A stretch of 64,000 nt of DNA. It comes from Paenibacillus athensensis (lineage in GTDB: Bacteria > Bacillota > Bacilli > Paenibacillales > NBRC-103111). The stretch lies in contig NZ_MYFO02000002.1 of the NCBI RefSeq assembly GCF_004514475.2, positions 124,001-188,000 of the forward strand, given 5' to 3'. Positions 53,507 to 61,652 of the stretch are shown in pieces. The position numbers and the translations under genes were made by a program. A model generated the notes under the pieces. That model had not been told where the DNA came from, did no database searches, and saw only the letters and a list, made by a program, of their open reading frames with translations. Numbering within the stretch: position 1 is the first letter of the stretch; each line of letters begins with the position of its first letter.

Positions 53507-54460
53507 ATGAGCAAGCAGCGTATCGGCGTATTGGTGATGTCCTACGGGACTCCGGAAAGTTTGGATCAGATTGAAGCCTATTACACGCATATCCGGCGGG
53601 GCAATCCGCCTTCGCCCGAGCAGCTCGCCGAGCTGAAGGCGCGGTATGAGGCGATTGTCGGGGGCTTTTTCCCGCTGCGCGAGAATACGAACAAGCAGGT
53701 GGCAGGACTGGAAGCGGAGCTGAACCGCGAGCATTCCGGCGATTCGGAGCTGGAGTTCGTCTGCTATCAGGGCTTGAAGCATGCGTTACCTTATGTTGAG
53801 GACGGCGTGGAGATGATGGTGAAGGACGGCATCCGGCAAGCGGTCGGCGTCGTGCTGGCGCCGCATTTTTCGACGATGAGCGTGGGCGGTTATGTGAAAC
53901 GGGCCAAGGAGAAAGCCGCAGAGCTCGGGCTGGCGATTGATTTTGTGCTGAGCTACCACCTGCATCCGCTGCTGCTGGAGGCTTTGTCTACGCGAGTGGA
54001 GTCGGCGCTGGAGCGCTTTGAAGGCGTGGCGCGCGACGAGGTGCGCGTGATCTTTACGGCGCATAGTCTGCCGGAGAAAATCCTGGAAATGAACGACCCG
54101 TATCCGCAGCAGCTGTTGGAGACATCGAAGGCGATTGCCGAGCGTGTCGGCTTGACCAATTGGCAGTTCGGCTGGCAAAGCGCCGGGCAGACGGCGACGC
54201 CGTGGCTCGGTCCGGACATTCTCGACGTGCTGCGCACGATTACGGCTGAGGAGCAAGTGAAAAACGTGCTGCTGTGCCCGATCGGCTTTGTCTCCGACCA
54301 TCTGGAGGTGCTGTACGATATCGATATTGAAGCGCAGGCGCTGGCAAGCGAGCTGGGCTTACACCTGGAGCGCACGGAATCGCTGAATACCGATCCGCTA
54401 TATATGCAGACGCTGAGCGACGTAGTTTACGCCAAGGCGACGGAAGCGCTGAAGGTGTAG
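53507..54460 (+). CDS. hemH: Coproporphyrin III ferrochelatase
   Basis: A 317-residue monomeric ferrochelatase. VLVMSYGTPESLDQIEAYYTHIRRG is the N-terminal strand and loop; the metal-site His is in APHFSTMSVGGY and the Glu is in CPIGFVSDHLEVLYD. In Firmicutes this enzyme inserts iron into coproporphyrin III (CpfC), as expected beside hemE and hemY. ATG 53507 follows AGAGTGGTG. Confidence 0.95.
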   Translation: MSKQRIGVLVMSYGTPESLDQIEAYYTHIRRGNPPSPEQLAELKARYEAIVGGFFPLRENTNKQVAGLEAELNREHSGDSELEFVCYQGLKHALPYVEDGVEMMVKDGIRQAVGVVLAPHFSTMSVGGYVKRAKEKAAELGLAIDFVLSYHLHPLLLEALSTRVESALERFEGVARDEVRVIFTAHSLPEKILEMNDPYPQQLLETSKAIAERVGLTNWQFGWQSAGQTATPWLGPDILDVLRTITAEEQVKNVLLCPIGFVSDHLEVLYDIDIEAQALASELGLHLERTESLNTDPLYMQTLSDVVYAKATEALKV

Positions 54461-54505
54461 CAGTCTGGCACAGGAAGCAAGGCCATAACGGAAGGAGAGC
54501 TGGCG

Positions 54506-55969
54506 ATGGACGACAATCGGCCGCATCTGGTGATCATCGGCGGGGGGATTACAGGCTTGAGCGCGGCGTTTTATGCGAAAAAACGGCTGGAGGCTGCGGG
54601 CGCGCGCGCGCGTCTGACGCTGCTGGAGCCGACGCAGGCGCTTGGCGGGAAAATTCATACGCTGGAGCGGGACGGCTTTTTTATCGAAAAGGGACCGGAT
54701 TCTTTTCTGGCTCGCAAGCGGCCGATTATCGAGCTGACGCGCGATCTTGGGCTGATGGACGAGCTGACCGGCACAAATCCGCAGGCCAAGAAGACGTTTA
54801 TCGTCCGCGGAGGCAAGCTGCATCGCATCCCGCAGGGGCTGTCTCTGGGCATTCCGACCGAGGTGTGGCCGTTTGTGCAAAGCGGGCTGATCTCGCCGGC
54901 CGGCAAGGCTCGGGCTGCGCTCGATTTGCTGCTGCCGCGGCGTGGCGAGTCGGGCGACGAGTCGTTGGGCGATTTCTTCGAGCGCCGTCTGGGCAAAGAA
55001 GTGCTGGAGCAGATCGCCGAGCCGCTGCTGGCCGGCATTTATGCCGGGGATTTGCATGCGCTCAGCTTGCAGGCGACGTTCCCGCAGTTTCAGGCGATGG
55101 AAAAAAGACACCGCAGCCTGATTCTCGGCACGCTGGCGAGCAAAAAGGCCGCGTTAGCCGATGCGCTGGAGCTGCCCGAGGCGGTGCGCCATTCGACGTT
55201 TCTGTCGTACCGGCGCGGCCTGCAGACGCTCGTGCAAGGGCTGGTCGCTGCGCTCAAGGACGTCGAGCTGCGCACGGGCGAAGCAGCGGCGTCTGTGGCC
55301 CCGGCGGCGGGAGGCGGCATACAGGTAGCGCTGGCCGACGGCGGTTCGCTGGCAGCGGACGGCGTCATTGTCACGACGCCAACGTACGAGGCCGGACGGC
55401 TGCTGGCGGCGCATGTGCCGGCGGCAGAAGCGCTGCAGCGGATCGAATATGTGTCGGTCGCGAATATCATTATGGCGTTTGAGCGCTCGGACATTCCGTT
55501 CCCGCTTGACGCCTCGGGTTTTGTCGTGCCGCGCCGCGAAAAGCGGACGATTACGGCTTGCACGTGGACGTCGGCCAAATGGACGCATACGGCGCCCGCC
55601 GACAAAGCCGTGCTGCGCTGTTATGTGGGGCGAACCGGCGAGCAAGAGTGGCAGGCGTGGAGCGACGAGCAGCTCATACAAAAAGCCCGCCACGATTTGG
55701 GCGAGCTGCTCGGGCTCCGCGCAGAGCCGTTGTTTGTGGAAGTGACGCGACTAGCGAAGTCGATGCCGCAGTATCCGGTAGGCCATTTGGCCCAGGTGGC
55801 GGCATTTCGCGCCGAGCTGGCGGAGCGGCTGCCCGGTGTGCTCGTGACGGGCGCGGGCTTTCACGGCGTCGGCTTGCCGGACTGCATCCGGCAGGGGCGC
55901 GAAGCGGCCGAGCAGCTCGTCGACAGCGTGCTGACGGCGCGGCGCAAGTCGGCCGCTGTGCCGGTGTGA
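54506..55969 (+). CDS. hemY: Coproporphyrinogen III oxidase, FAD-dependent (HemY/CgoX)
   Basis: A 487-residue flavoprotein. VIIGGGITGLSAAFYAKK is the FAD dinucleotide fold, LGGKIHT and FFIEKGPDSFLARK follow, and the C-terminus has LVTGAGFHGVGLPDCIRQG, the second FAD motif. Firmicute HemY oxidises coproporphyrinogen III to coproporphyrin III. It forms an operon with hemE and hemH. It has a GGAAGGAGAG ribosome site. Confidence 0.95.
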   Translation: MDDNRPHLVIIGGGITGLSAAFYAKKRLEAAGARARLTLLEPTQALGGKIHTLERDGFFIEKGPDSFLARKRPIIELTRDLGLMDELTGTNPQAKKTFIVRGGKLHRIPQGLSLGIPTEVWPFVQSGLISPAGKARAALDLLLPRRGESGDESLGDFFERRLGKEVLEQIAEPLLAGIYAGDLHALSLQATFPQFQAMEKRHRSLILGTLASKKAALADALELPEAVRHSTFLSYRRGLQTLVQGLVAALKDVELRTGEAAASVAPAAGGGIQVALADGGSLAADGVIVTTPTYEAGRLLAAHVPAAEALQRIEYVSVANIIMAFERSDIPFPLDASGFVVPRREKRTITACTWTSAKWTHTAPADKAVLRCYVGRTGEQEWQAWSDEQLIQKARHDLGELLGLRAEPLFVEVTRLAKSMPQYPVGHLAQVAAFRAELAERLPGVLVTGAGFHGVGLPDCIRQGREAAEQLVDSVLTARRKSAAVPV

Positions 55970-56071
55970 GGTGAGCCTGGTGTGGGACGCTGTGCGTCCG
56001 CTGCGGCCTTGCACAGCCGATGGGGCGATTGCCGCAAAGCCGTGAGCCGCTGCGGGTCATCCGGAGGACGC

Positions 56072-56731
56072 TTAGCGCAGCTTGGCGAGATCGAGCTTGA
56101 AATCAACCGGCGAAATGGTGAGGATTTGCTTTTCCTCCAAATCGCGGACGACTTGCATGAGCGTAATTTTTTGCACGCCGGCCATTTGGGAAATTTCGTC
56201 GAAGTTGAGCACAAGCTTGATTGTAATGATATTGCCGTTGCGCATACCGTGCTTGTTGGCCAGCTTGATCAGGCTTTTGATCACGCGCGTGCGGGCATCG
56301 AGGAACGTTAAGTCAAACACATGCTGGTTCGTGTCGCGCAGCCGGTTGCTCAGCTCTTGCATGATGCCAAGCGTAATGTCGAAATGATTGCGCAGCAGCT
56401 CGAGGAAATGCTGGCCCATCAGCGTGATCAGCACGCATTCCTCCAGCGTCTTGGCGGAAGCGGAGCGGGGCTTGCCGTCGATCAGCGACAGCTCGCCAAA
56501 GCTTTCTCCGGCTTTGAAAATCGATAAAATTTTCTCTTCGCCGCCAGGGCTGGTTGTATACACCTTGACGGAACCGCTGTAGACCATATAAAAGACAGAG
56601 CCGAGCTCTTTTTCGGAAAAAAGCACGACATTGGGTTTATAGGTTTTGCGAGTACAAATGGCAGCAACTGCCTGCAATTGAGCTTCATTCAGTCGGGAGA
56701 ACAAAGGCACATTTCTGACAAATTCAATCAT
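56072..56731 (-). CDS. Crp/Fnr-family transcriptional regulator
   Basis: A 219-residue protein. The N-terminal cyclic-nucleotide-type beta-roll (about 10-125) has FGELSLIDGKPRSASA, a dimer helix follows, and the C-terminal winged helix contains LNFDEISQMAGVQKITLMQVV in the recognition position. No Cys cluster like Fnr is present (one Cys near residue 26, one near 98), so oxygen sensing by Fe-S is unlikely. It lies antiparallel between hemY and hemL, so it may respond to respiration or haem status, but this is inference. Confidence 0.9.
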   Translation of the reverse strand: MIEFVRNVPLFSRLNEAQLQAVAAICTRKTYKPNVVLFSEKELGSVFYMVYSGSVKVYTTSPGGEEKILSIFKAGESFGELSLIDGKPRSASAKTLEECVLITLMGQHFLELLRNHFDITLGIMQELSNRLRDTNQHVFDLTFLDARTRVIKSLIKLANKHGMRNGNIITIKLVLNFDEISQMAGVQKITLMQVVRDLEEKQILTISPVDFKLDLAKLR

Positions 56732-56810
56732 GCATATCTCCTCTTTATCTTTGCGAAGTGTAGTTCCGTGACTATTTTACCATATTTATGAGGCGGGTGC
56801 GCAATTGTTC

Positions 56811-58109
56811 ATGAAAAATCCAAGCAGAAACGATACGCGGTCGGCAGCCGCTTTCCGCGAAGCCAAACAACACATTCCCGGCGGTGTAAACAGCCCGGTA
56901 CGGGCGTTCAAATCGGTTGGCTTGACGCCGCTATTCATCGAGCGGGCCGCCGGCTCGCGCGTGTTTGACATCGATGGCAATGCCTTCATCGACTACGTCG
57001 GCTCATGGGGACCGCTGATCGTCGGCCATGCGCATCCCGAGGTGCTGGAGGCGATTCATTCGACCGCAGCCAAGGGAACGAGCTTCGGCGCGCCGACCGA
57101 GCTGGAGACGGAAATGGCCAAGCTCGTGATCGAGCGGGTGCCGTCGATCGAAATGGTACGCATGGTTAATTCCGGTACGGAAGCGACGATGAGCGCCTTG
57201 CGCTTGGCGCGCGGCTATACGCAGCGCAGCAAAATCGTCAAGTTCGAGGGCGGCTACCACGGCCACGCCGATGCGCTGCTGATCAAGGCGGGCTCGGGCG
57301 TAGCGACGCTGGGGCTGCCTGATAGTCCGGGCGTGCCGGAGAATGTAGCGGTCAACACGATCACGGTGCCGTATAACGATTTGGAAGCGGTCAAGCTCGT
57401 ATTTGAGCGCTATGGCGACGATATCGCCGCTGTGATTGTCGAGCCGATTGCCGGCAATATGGGCGTTGTACCGCCGCAGCCGGGATTTTTGCAAGGACTG
57501 CGCGAGGTGACGGCGGCGTGCGGCAGCCTGTTGATTTTCGACGAGGTGATGACCGGCTTCCGTGTGCATCTGAATTGCGCGCAAGGGCTGTACGGGGTGA
57601 CGCCGGACTTGACGTGTCTGGGCAAGGTTATCGGCGGGGGCTTGCCGGTTGGCGCTTACGGCGGCCGCCGCGACATCATGGAGCAAATGGCCCCGGCAGG
57701 GCCGATCTATCAGGCCGGTACGCTGTCGGGCAATCCGCTGGCGATGGCCGCGGGTTACACGACGCTGAAGCTGCTGGGGCGTCCAGGCGTGTACGAGGAG
57801 CTGGAGCGCAAATCGGCGCTGCTGGAAGCGGGCTTTGCGCGCAACGCAGCCGAAGCAGGCGTAGCCAGCACGATCAACCGCGTCGGATCGATGGTGTGCC
57901 CATTTTTCACCGACGTGCCGGTGACAGACTATGCTTCGGCCAAAACGTCCGACCTCGGCAAGTTCAACACTTATTTTGCCCGTTTGCTGGATTTGGGCGT
58001 TTCGGTGGCCCCGTCGCAATTTGAGGGCATGTTCGTTTCGACGGCGCATACGGATGAGGATATTGAAGCGACGATTGCCGCGCATCGCGAGGCGTTGCAG
58101 GGATTGTAG
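56811..58109 (+). CDS. hemL: Glutamate-1-semialdehyde 2,1-aminomutase
   Basis: A 432-residue PLP enzyme making aminolevulinate from the HemA product. [46 protein letters not shown] and YHGHADALL are diagnostic; the PLP Lys (about 272) is in [16 protein letters not shown]. The start may be ATG 56811 or a TTG at 56805; the weak AGGCGGGTG site does not decide. It is separated from the other hem genes by the Crp gene and has a terminator. Confidence 0.97.
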   Translation: MKNPSRNDTRSAAAFREAKQHIPGGVNSPVRAFKSVGLTPLFIERAAGSRVFDIDGNAFIDYVGSWGPLIVGHAHPEVLEAIHSTAAKGTSFGAPTELETEMAKLVIERVPSIEMVRMVNSGTEATMSALRLARGYTQRSKIVKFEGGYHGHADALLIKAGSGVATLGLPDSPGVPENVAVNTITVPYNDLEAVKLVFERYGDDIAAVIVEPIAGNMGVVPPQPGFLQGLREVTAACGSLLIFDEVMTGFRVHLNCAQGLYGVTPDLTCLGKVIGGGLPVGAYGGRRDIMEQMAPAGPIYQAGTLSGNPLAMAAGYTTLKLLGRPGVYEELERKSALLEAGFARNAAEAGVASTINRVGSMVCPFFTDVPVTDYASAKTSDLGKFNTYFARLLDLGVSVAPSQFEGMFVSTAHTDEDIEATIAAHREALQGL

Positions 58110-58121
58110 AGTTATTTGAAC

Positions 58122-58157
58122 GCGGCTGCAGGGAGATGATCTCCTTGCGGCCTTTTG
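58122..58157 (+). terminator. hemL terminator
   Basis: GGCTGCAGGGAGAT pairs with ATCTCCTTGCGGCC with a few mismatches, followed by TTTT. Confidence 0.65.
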
Positions 58158-58225
58158 TGCTTTCATTGAAAACGCGTGGGAGCGAGACCGATTTTGGACA
58201 GATGATCCTTTGTTAAGATCTATGT

Positions 58226-58241
58226 GCAACTTTGTAGTTGC
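58226..58241 (+). promoter_or_regulatory. ArsR operator, upstream copy
   Basis: GCAACTTTGTAGTTGC is part of a perfect palindrome TGCAACT-TTGT-AGTTGCA (58225-58242) ending just before the -35 box of the ArsR gene. Confidence 0.7.
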
Positions 58242-58246
58242 ATGTA

Positions 58247-58276
58247 TTGACAAGTAACTTATAGGTTGCGTATAAT
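58247..58276 (+). promoter_or_regulatory. Promoter of the ArsR-VOC operon with embedded operator
   Basis: TTGACA (58247-58252) and TATAAT (58271-58276) at 18-base spacing form a consensus promoter. The spacer holds GTAACTTATAGGTTGC (58254-58269), which matches the upstream palindrome at 11 of 16 positions, so a bound repressor would block RNA polymerase. Confidence 0.8.
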
Positions 58277-58282
58277 CAGGCT

Positions 58283-58561
58283 ATGAACGAAGACAAAGAC
58301 GCGATTTTTCATGCATTGGGCGACCCGACCCGACGGCTGATCCTGGATGAGCTGGCGGAACGTAACGAGCTGACGTTGTATGAGCTGACGGCCCGTCTCA
58401 TTATGAAGCATAACCTGTCGATTTCGCGACAGGCGATCGCCAAGCATCTGGCTGCGCTGTCGGCGGCCGATCTCGTCCAATCCGTCAAGAAGGGCAAGTA
58501 TCGGGTGCTGGTTTTTCATAACGAGCCGTTGAAACACTTGTTGAACAGATGGCTGGAGTAA
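58283..58561 (+). CDS. ArsR-family repressor
   Basis: A 92-residue winged-helix protein. FHALGDPTRRLILDELAE is the family start and SISRQAIAKHLAALSAADL the recognition helix region. No Cys metal site (CxC) is present, so it is not a classic metal sensor; this group is often linked to VOC or SRPBCC proteins and senses organic or unknown signals. The ATG is only seven bases from the -10 box, so the mRNA is nearly leaderless. It likely represses itself and the next gene through the two operators upstream. Confidence 0.9.
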   Translation: MNEDKDAIFHALGDPTRRLILDELAERNELTLYELTARLIMKHNLSISRQAIAKHLAALSAADLVQSVKKGKYRVLVFHNEPLKHLLNRWLE

Positions 58562-58627
58562 GCCGCAACGAGAAGCGGGCCTATTCGGACCTGGAGTCCG
58601 GGCTATTTTAAAGGAGGCAATTTTGTG

Positions 58628-59011
58628 ATGAAAATCATTGTAACCAGCCTGTTTGTCGACAATCAGGACAAGGCCCTGGCATTTTATACCGAGAAGTTGG
58701 GCTTTGTTATCAAACATGACGTGCCGATGGGCCAATTCAGATGGATCACGGTCGTATCTCCCGACAATCCGGACGGCACTGAGCTGCTGCTTGAGCCGAA
58801 CGAGCACCCTGCGGCCAAGGAGTTTCAAAAAAAGATTTCGGCCGACGGCATCCCGGCTACGATGTTTGGCGTTGAGGACGTGCAGATGGAATACGACCGC
58901 CTGATCGCTCTGGGCGTGAAGTTCACGATGGCTCCGACCAAGATGGGCGACATCACGATTGCCGTATTTGACGATACTTGCGGGAATTTGATTCAGATGA
59001 TTCAGCGTTAG
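58628..59011 (+). CDS. VOC-family (glyoxalase-like) protein
   Basis: A 127-residue protein with two beta-alpha-beta-beta-beta units. ITSLFVDNQDKALAFYTEKLGF-type start (here VTSLFVDNQDKALAFYTEKL), WITVVSPDN, ELLLEPN and the closing FDDTCGNLIQMIQ are typical of vicinal oxygen chelate enzymes, including small bleomycin- or fosfomycin-resistance and isomerase types. The metal ligands Glu and His are not clear, so activity is unknown. AAAGGAGG lies ten bases before ATG 58628. It is cotranscribed with the ArsR gene. Confidence 0.88.
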   Translation: MKIIVTSLFVDNQDKALAFYTEKLGFVIKHDVPMGQFRWITVVSPDNPDGTELLLEPNEHPAAKEFQKKISADGIPATMFGVEDVQMEYDRLIALGVKFTMAPTKMGDITIAVFDDTCGNLIQMIQR

Positions 59012-59045
59012 CTGGTAATGAGATAACAGGTGAGCTGGATATATC

Positions 59046-59099
59046 AACAGCGGCAGTCGTGACGTTGCTTTTGAACGCATGGCTGTCCGCTGTTTTTTT
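59046..59099 (+). terminator. Terminator after the VOC gene
   Basis: AACAGCGG/CCGCTGTT outer stem with a CAG/CTG extension and a seven-T run. Confidence 0.8.
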
Positions 59100-59106
59100 C
59101 AAATAA

Positions 59107-59128
59107 AAAAACGGCATTTCTGCCGTTA
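59107..59128 (-). terminator. Terminator of the AT-rich two-gene unit
   Basis: On the minus strand TAACGGCA-GAAA-TGCCGTT followed by seven T; it starts at the stop codon of the 82-residue gene. Confidence 0.85.
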
Positions 59129-59374
59129 CAAAAGTTCTTTATATTCCACGTCCAGTGGTAATTTTCCATTTCTCATATCTTCTGCAAGGAATGAAACGTT
59201 AAGCTGTACGCTGGATGTGATGATTTCCTCACAACAGCTTTGATTATTGCAGGACCAAGTAGGGATATTACGTATAGTAAAGCTTTTTCCAGATTCAATC
59301 CAAGATATATCTTTTAATTGATATCGAGCGTGATTTCCACATCTGCAATGAATAGTGTCCGCAAGATAAACCAT
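59126..59374 (-). CDS. Small Cys-rich protein, YgiT-type zinc-finger-like
   Basis: 82 residues. HCRCGNHARYQLKD and, 25 residues on, WSCNNQSCCEEI give two Cys pairs, as in the N-terminal zinc fold of MqsA/YgiT-like antitoxins. The remainder (VQLNVSFLAEDM) shows no helix-turn-helix. AAGGAGGGG precedes the ATG. It follows a 196-residue gene by 69 bases on the same strand. AT-rich. A metal-binding antitoxin role is suggested by the arrangement but unproved. Confidence 0.7.
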   Translation of the reverse strand: MVYLADTIHCRCGNHARYQLKDISWIESGKSFTIRNIPTWSCNNQSCCEEIITSSVQLNVSFLAEDMRNGKLPLDVEYKELL

Positions 59375-59443
59375 CGTAACCCCTCCTTACCAGTACTTAT
59401 ATTATACCATGATTTGTTATTGTAATACGTAATGCATCCCAAG

Positions 59444-60034
59444 TCAGCGTAATTTTTTCTTGAATTCTTGAAGTTTTTCCATCATTTCCGGGTTGTCTCG
59501 TAAAGATTTAGTTAACTCGACGATGTGTTCATTACTTACGGTTATAACTCGAATGCGTTCTCGATTTATCATTTCGAATGATACAGTTATCTTAAAGCGT
59601 TCATCGTACTCGGTATGATACAAAGTATAAGTCAGGTTCGTAAAGCCTTTCCATTCAGCGTGTGCGTCAACCCTGTCACTGTCAATAACCAATTGTATAA
59701 CAAGAAGTACACTATCGACGGACGGGGGAGTACTTTCTGTGGCTTTATCTACTCTTACCGCGATGCGTTCTCTTGCGTGTTGAGTAAACACAATAGTGTC
59801 ATCCCTAATCAAGTCTCGTCTATCTTTACCAGCGACCAGACTGTTCTTTAACGAAATAATTTCTGTTTGTTGTGAAGAATCGAGAGGGATTTTTATGCCT
59901 TTGTCCAAAGCAATCCATTCTGATTGGGTTCGATTACTCGATACTTGATGAATATAATTTTGTTGTTTTGCGTTCAATTCAATAATATCTTGAAATTCGA
60001 TTACACGGTCAGCTAAATAGACTTTAAAACTCAT
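59444..60034 (-). CDS. Unknown protein with HARERI motif (toxin-like)
   Basis: 196 residues from ATG 60034 (AGAGGTG upstream); a TTG at 60079 is less likely. The N-terminal MSFKVYLADRVIEFQDIIEL resembles nothing I know. The centre has IVFTQHARERIAVRV, a pattern seen in DUF4258-type and related small RNase toxins, followed by strand-rich sequence (LTYTLYHTEYDERFKITVSF). The C-terminus is a charged helix. AT-rich, unlike comQ next door. With the Cys-rich gene downstream it looks like a toxin-antitoxin or defence pair. It starts 47 bases after the prenyl transferase gene and could be cotranscribed with it. Confidence 0.7.
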   Translation of the reverse strand: MSFKVYLADRVIEFQDIIELNAKQQNYIHQVSSNRTQSEWIALDKGIKIPLDSSQQTEIISLKNSLVAGKDRRDLIRDDTIVFTQHARERIAVRVDKATESTPPSVDSVLLVIQLVIDSDRVDAHAEWKGFTNLTYTLYHTEYDERFKITVSFEMINRERIRVITVSNEHIVELTKSLRDNPEMMEKLQEFKKKLR

Positions 60035-60080
60035 TGTACACCTCTTTCGATACTTTAATGTTGTATGCTCTTCGCGCAAT

Positions 60081-61001
60081 TCACACCTCCAGCACCGACA
60101 TCACCCTCTCGATAAGCCGTTCCTTCCAAGGCGACGTCCCTTCCAGCGACTGCAAAAGCTGCTGCGCTTTGTTGGCAAATAGGAACTGAATGGCCCGGGC
60201 GTATTCCAGGCATCCCGAATCGCGAATATATTGCAAGCATTCGGCTTTTTTTTGCACAAAAGATGAGATGTCCATGCGGCCTTCGTAAAATAAGATGAGC
60301 GCTGGGAACTGCTCGCGGCTGTGCTGGAGCAGGAACAGGACGGGCAGCGTTTTCTTTTTATGAAGCAAATCGTTTTTCAAGTCGGGGCGCAGCAGGTCCC
60401 GCGTATCGTTTTTGAGCTGGGCGACGATGCCGACATATTGGGCCAGCTCGTCGAGCCGGGCCACGGTTTCGGGGGCGGGCGGTTCGGCAGCCTGCAGATA
60501 GCCCATCGCCACCGCCACATTCATCAGCGAAGCGGATTTTTCCTGAATCATGACGATGTAGTCGGCTTCGGTCTGTACGGAATGGTTCAAGTCGCGTTGT
60601 TGACCGCTGATCGCTTGCGCGATGAAGCGCAGCAGGCGGGGGAGCTGGGCCGGGCGAGAACCGGCGATTTCACTGACCGATGCCGTGATAAAAGCGAGAA
60701 TTGCCTGCAGCGCATAAGCGGGCTGGCACTGCATCCAGGGCTTATCAGGGTTGTCCTGATCCTGCACATCGTCTACGATGTCCAGCGCCAGCATCAACAG
60801 CTCGACATGGGCCGCAGCGCTGAACAGACGGTCGAGATCGCCACCCAGCATGCCGCCGCAGCAAAGCGTAAGCTCCGACCACAGGCTAGGTCCTTCCTCC
60901 GACTTATCGCGAACAAAACGCTTGAGCAGCTTGTTCAAATCGCTGACCGGAAAATAATCGTTAATCATACGTTCGATTTCGGCGAGAATGCGCTCCTCCA
61001 T
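60081..61001 (-). CDS. ComQ-like polyprenyl synthetase family protein
   Basis: A 306-residue trans-isoprenyl-diphosphate-synthase fold protein. The first Asp-rich motif is LDIVDDVQDQDNPD, very like ComQ; the second is LKNDTRDLLRPDLKNDLLHKK. ComQ adds a geranyl or farnesyl group to a Trp of the ComX pheromone precursor. The enzyme is shorter than housekeeping prenyl synthases and lies directly after a ComA-like regulator and ComP-like kinase, with one base between, which supports the ComQ reading. A lipid-synthesis role is the alternative. Confidence 0.8.
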   Translation of the reverse strand: MEERILAEIERMINDYFPVSDLNKLLKRFVRDKSEEGPSLWSELTLCCGGMLGGDLDRLFSAAAHVELLMLALDIVDDVQDQDNPDKPWMQCQPAYALQAILAFITASVSEIAGSRPAQLPRLLRFIAQAISGQQRDLNHSVQTEADYIVMIQEKSASLMNVAVAMGYLQAAEPPAPETVARLDELAQYVGIVAQLKNDTRDLLRPDLKNDLLHKKKTLPVLFLLQHSREQFPALILFYEGRMDISSFVQKKAECLQYIRDSGCLEYARAIQFLFANKAQQLLQSLEGTSPWKERLIERVMSVLEV

Positions 61002-61652
61002 TTAATCCCTCCGCTGCGCTTCATAAATGTGCTTGTATTGCATGAACTTGTCCACGGCTTGGCCGCGCGATTTGACGCCAATTTTCTCGTAAATTTTGCG
61101 TACATAATTGTCCACCGTTCGCTTGCTCATATGCATTCGTTCGGCCATCTGTTCATTTGTTAGCCCTTCGAGTATCATGGACATCATGTGCATGTCCTGC
61201 TCGTCCAGCACATCGGTTTGCAGCAGATTGTCGCTCTCCACGCGCATGTTGTGAAAAACGGGCAGCGGTACGATAGTATGATTCTCCATTAAAATCGTAA
61301 TCAGGCTTTGAATCAGCACACCCTTGGATTCTTTCGAAATCACGGCGCTCACTTCAAGTCCGATCAGATGATTGTACAGATGGGTAAATTCAATGCCGGT
61401 GAAAATAACCAGATGAATCGCCGGATAACGGCTTTTGATGATCTTGGCGATTTCGTCGCCGTATTGATCGGGCAAATGGAAATCGAGGAACACAATGTCC
61501 GGGCGATAGCGCTCGACCAGCGCCAGCCCGTGCGCGCCATTGTCGGCAATGCCGGCCACCTCGACGCCTTCAAGCTGACGCAAAGTAAATGAAGTGGCTT
61601 CGGCCATCAGCGGATGATCGTCGACGACGACGATGGTGACTTTGCGATTCAT
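61002..61652 (-). CDS. ComA-like LuxR-family response regulator
   Basis: A 216-residue NarL/LuxR-type regulator. The receiver domain has VVVDDHPLM and the phosphoacceptor Asp57 (IVFLDFHLPD), with ISKES carrying the conserved Lys. The C-terminal HTH is LEGLTNEQMAERMHMSKRTV and KIYEKIGVKSRGQAVDKF. It overlaps the kinase gene by four bases, so the two are coupled. It is probably phosphorylated by the ComP-like kinase to control a density-dependent regulon. Confidence 0.9.
   Translation of the reverse strand: MNRKVTIVVVDDHPLMAEATSFTLRQLEGVEVAGIADNGAHGLALVERYRPDIVFLDFHLPDQYGDEIAKIIKSRYPAIHLVIFTGIEFTHLYNHLIGLEVSAVISKESKGVLIQSLITILMENHTIVPLPVFHNMRVESDNLLQTDVLDEQDMHMMSMILEGLTNEQMAERMHMSKRTVDNYVRKIYEKIGVKSRGQAVDKFMQYKHIYEAQRRD

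Noticed and set aside
5006-60034. CRISPR array
   Set aside because: No evenly spaced direct repeats with unique spacers were seen. The only clear long direct repeat is the two-copy gerE segment, and the 5.1-5.35 kb repeats are coding low complexity.
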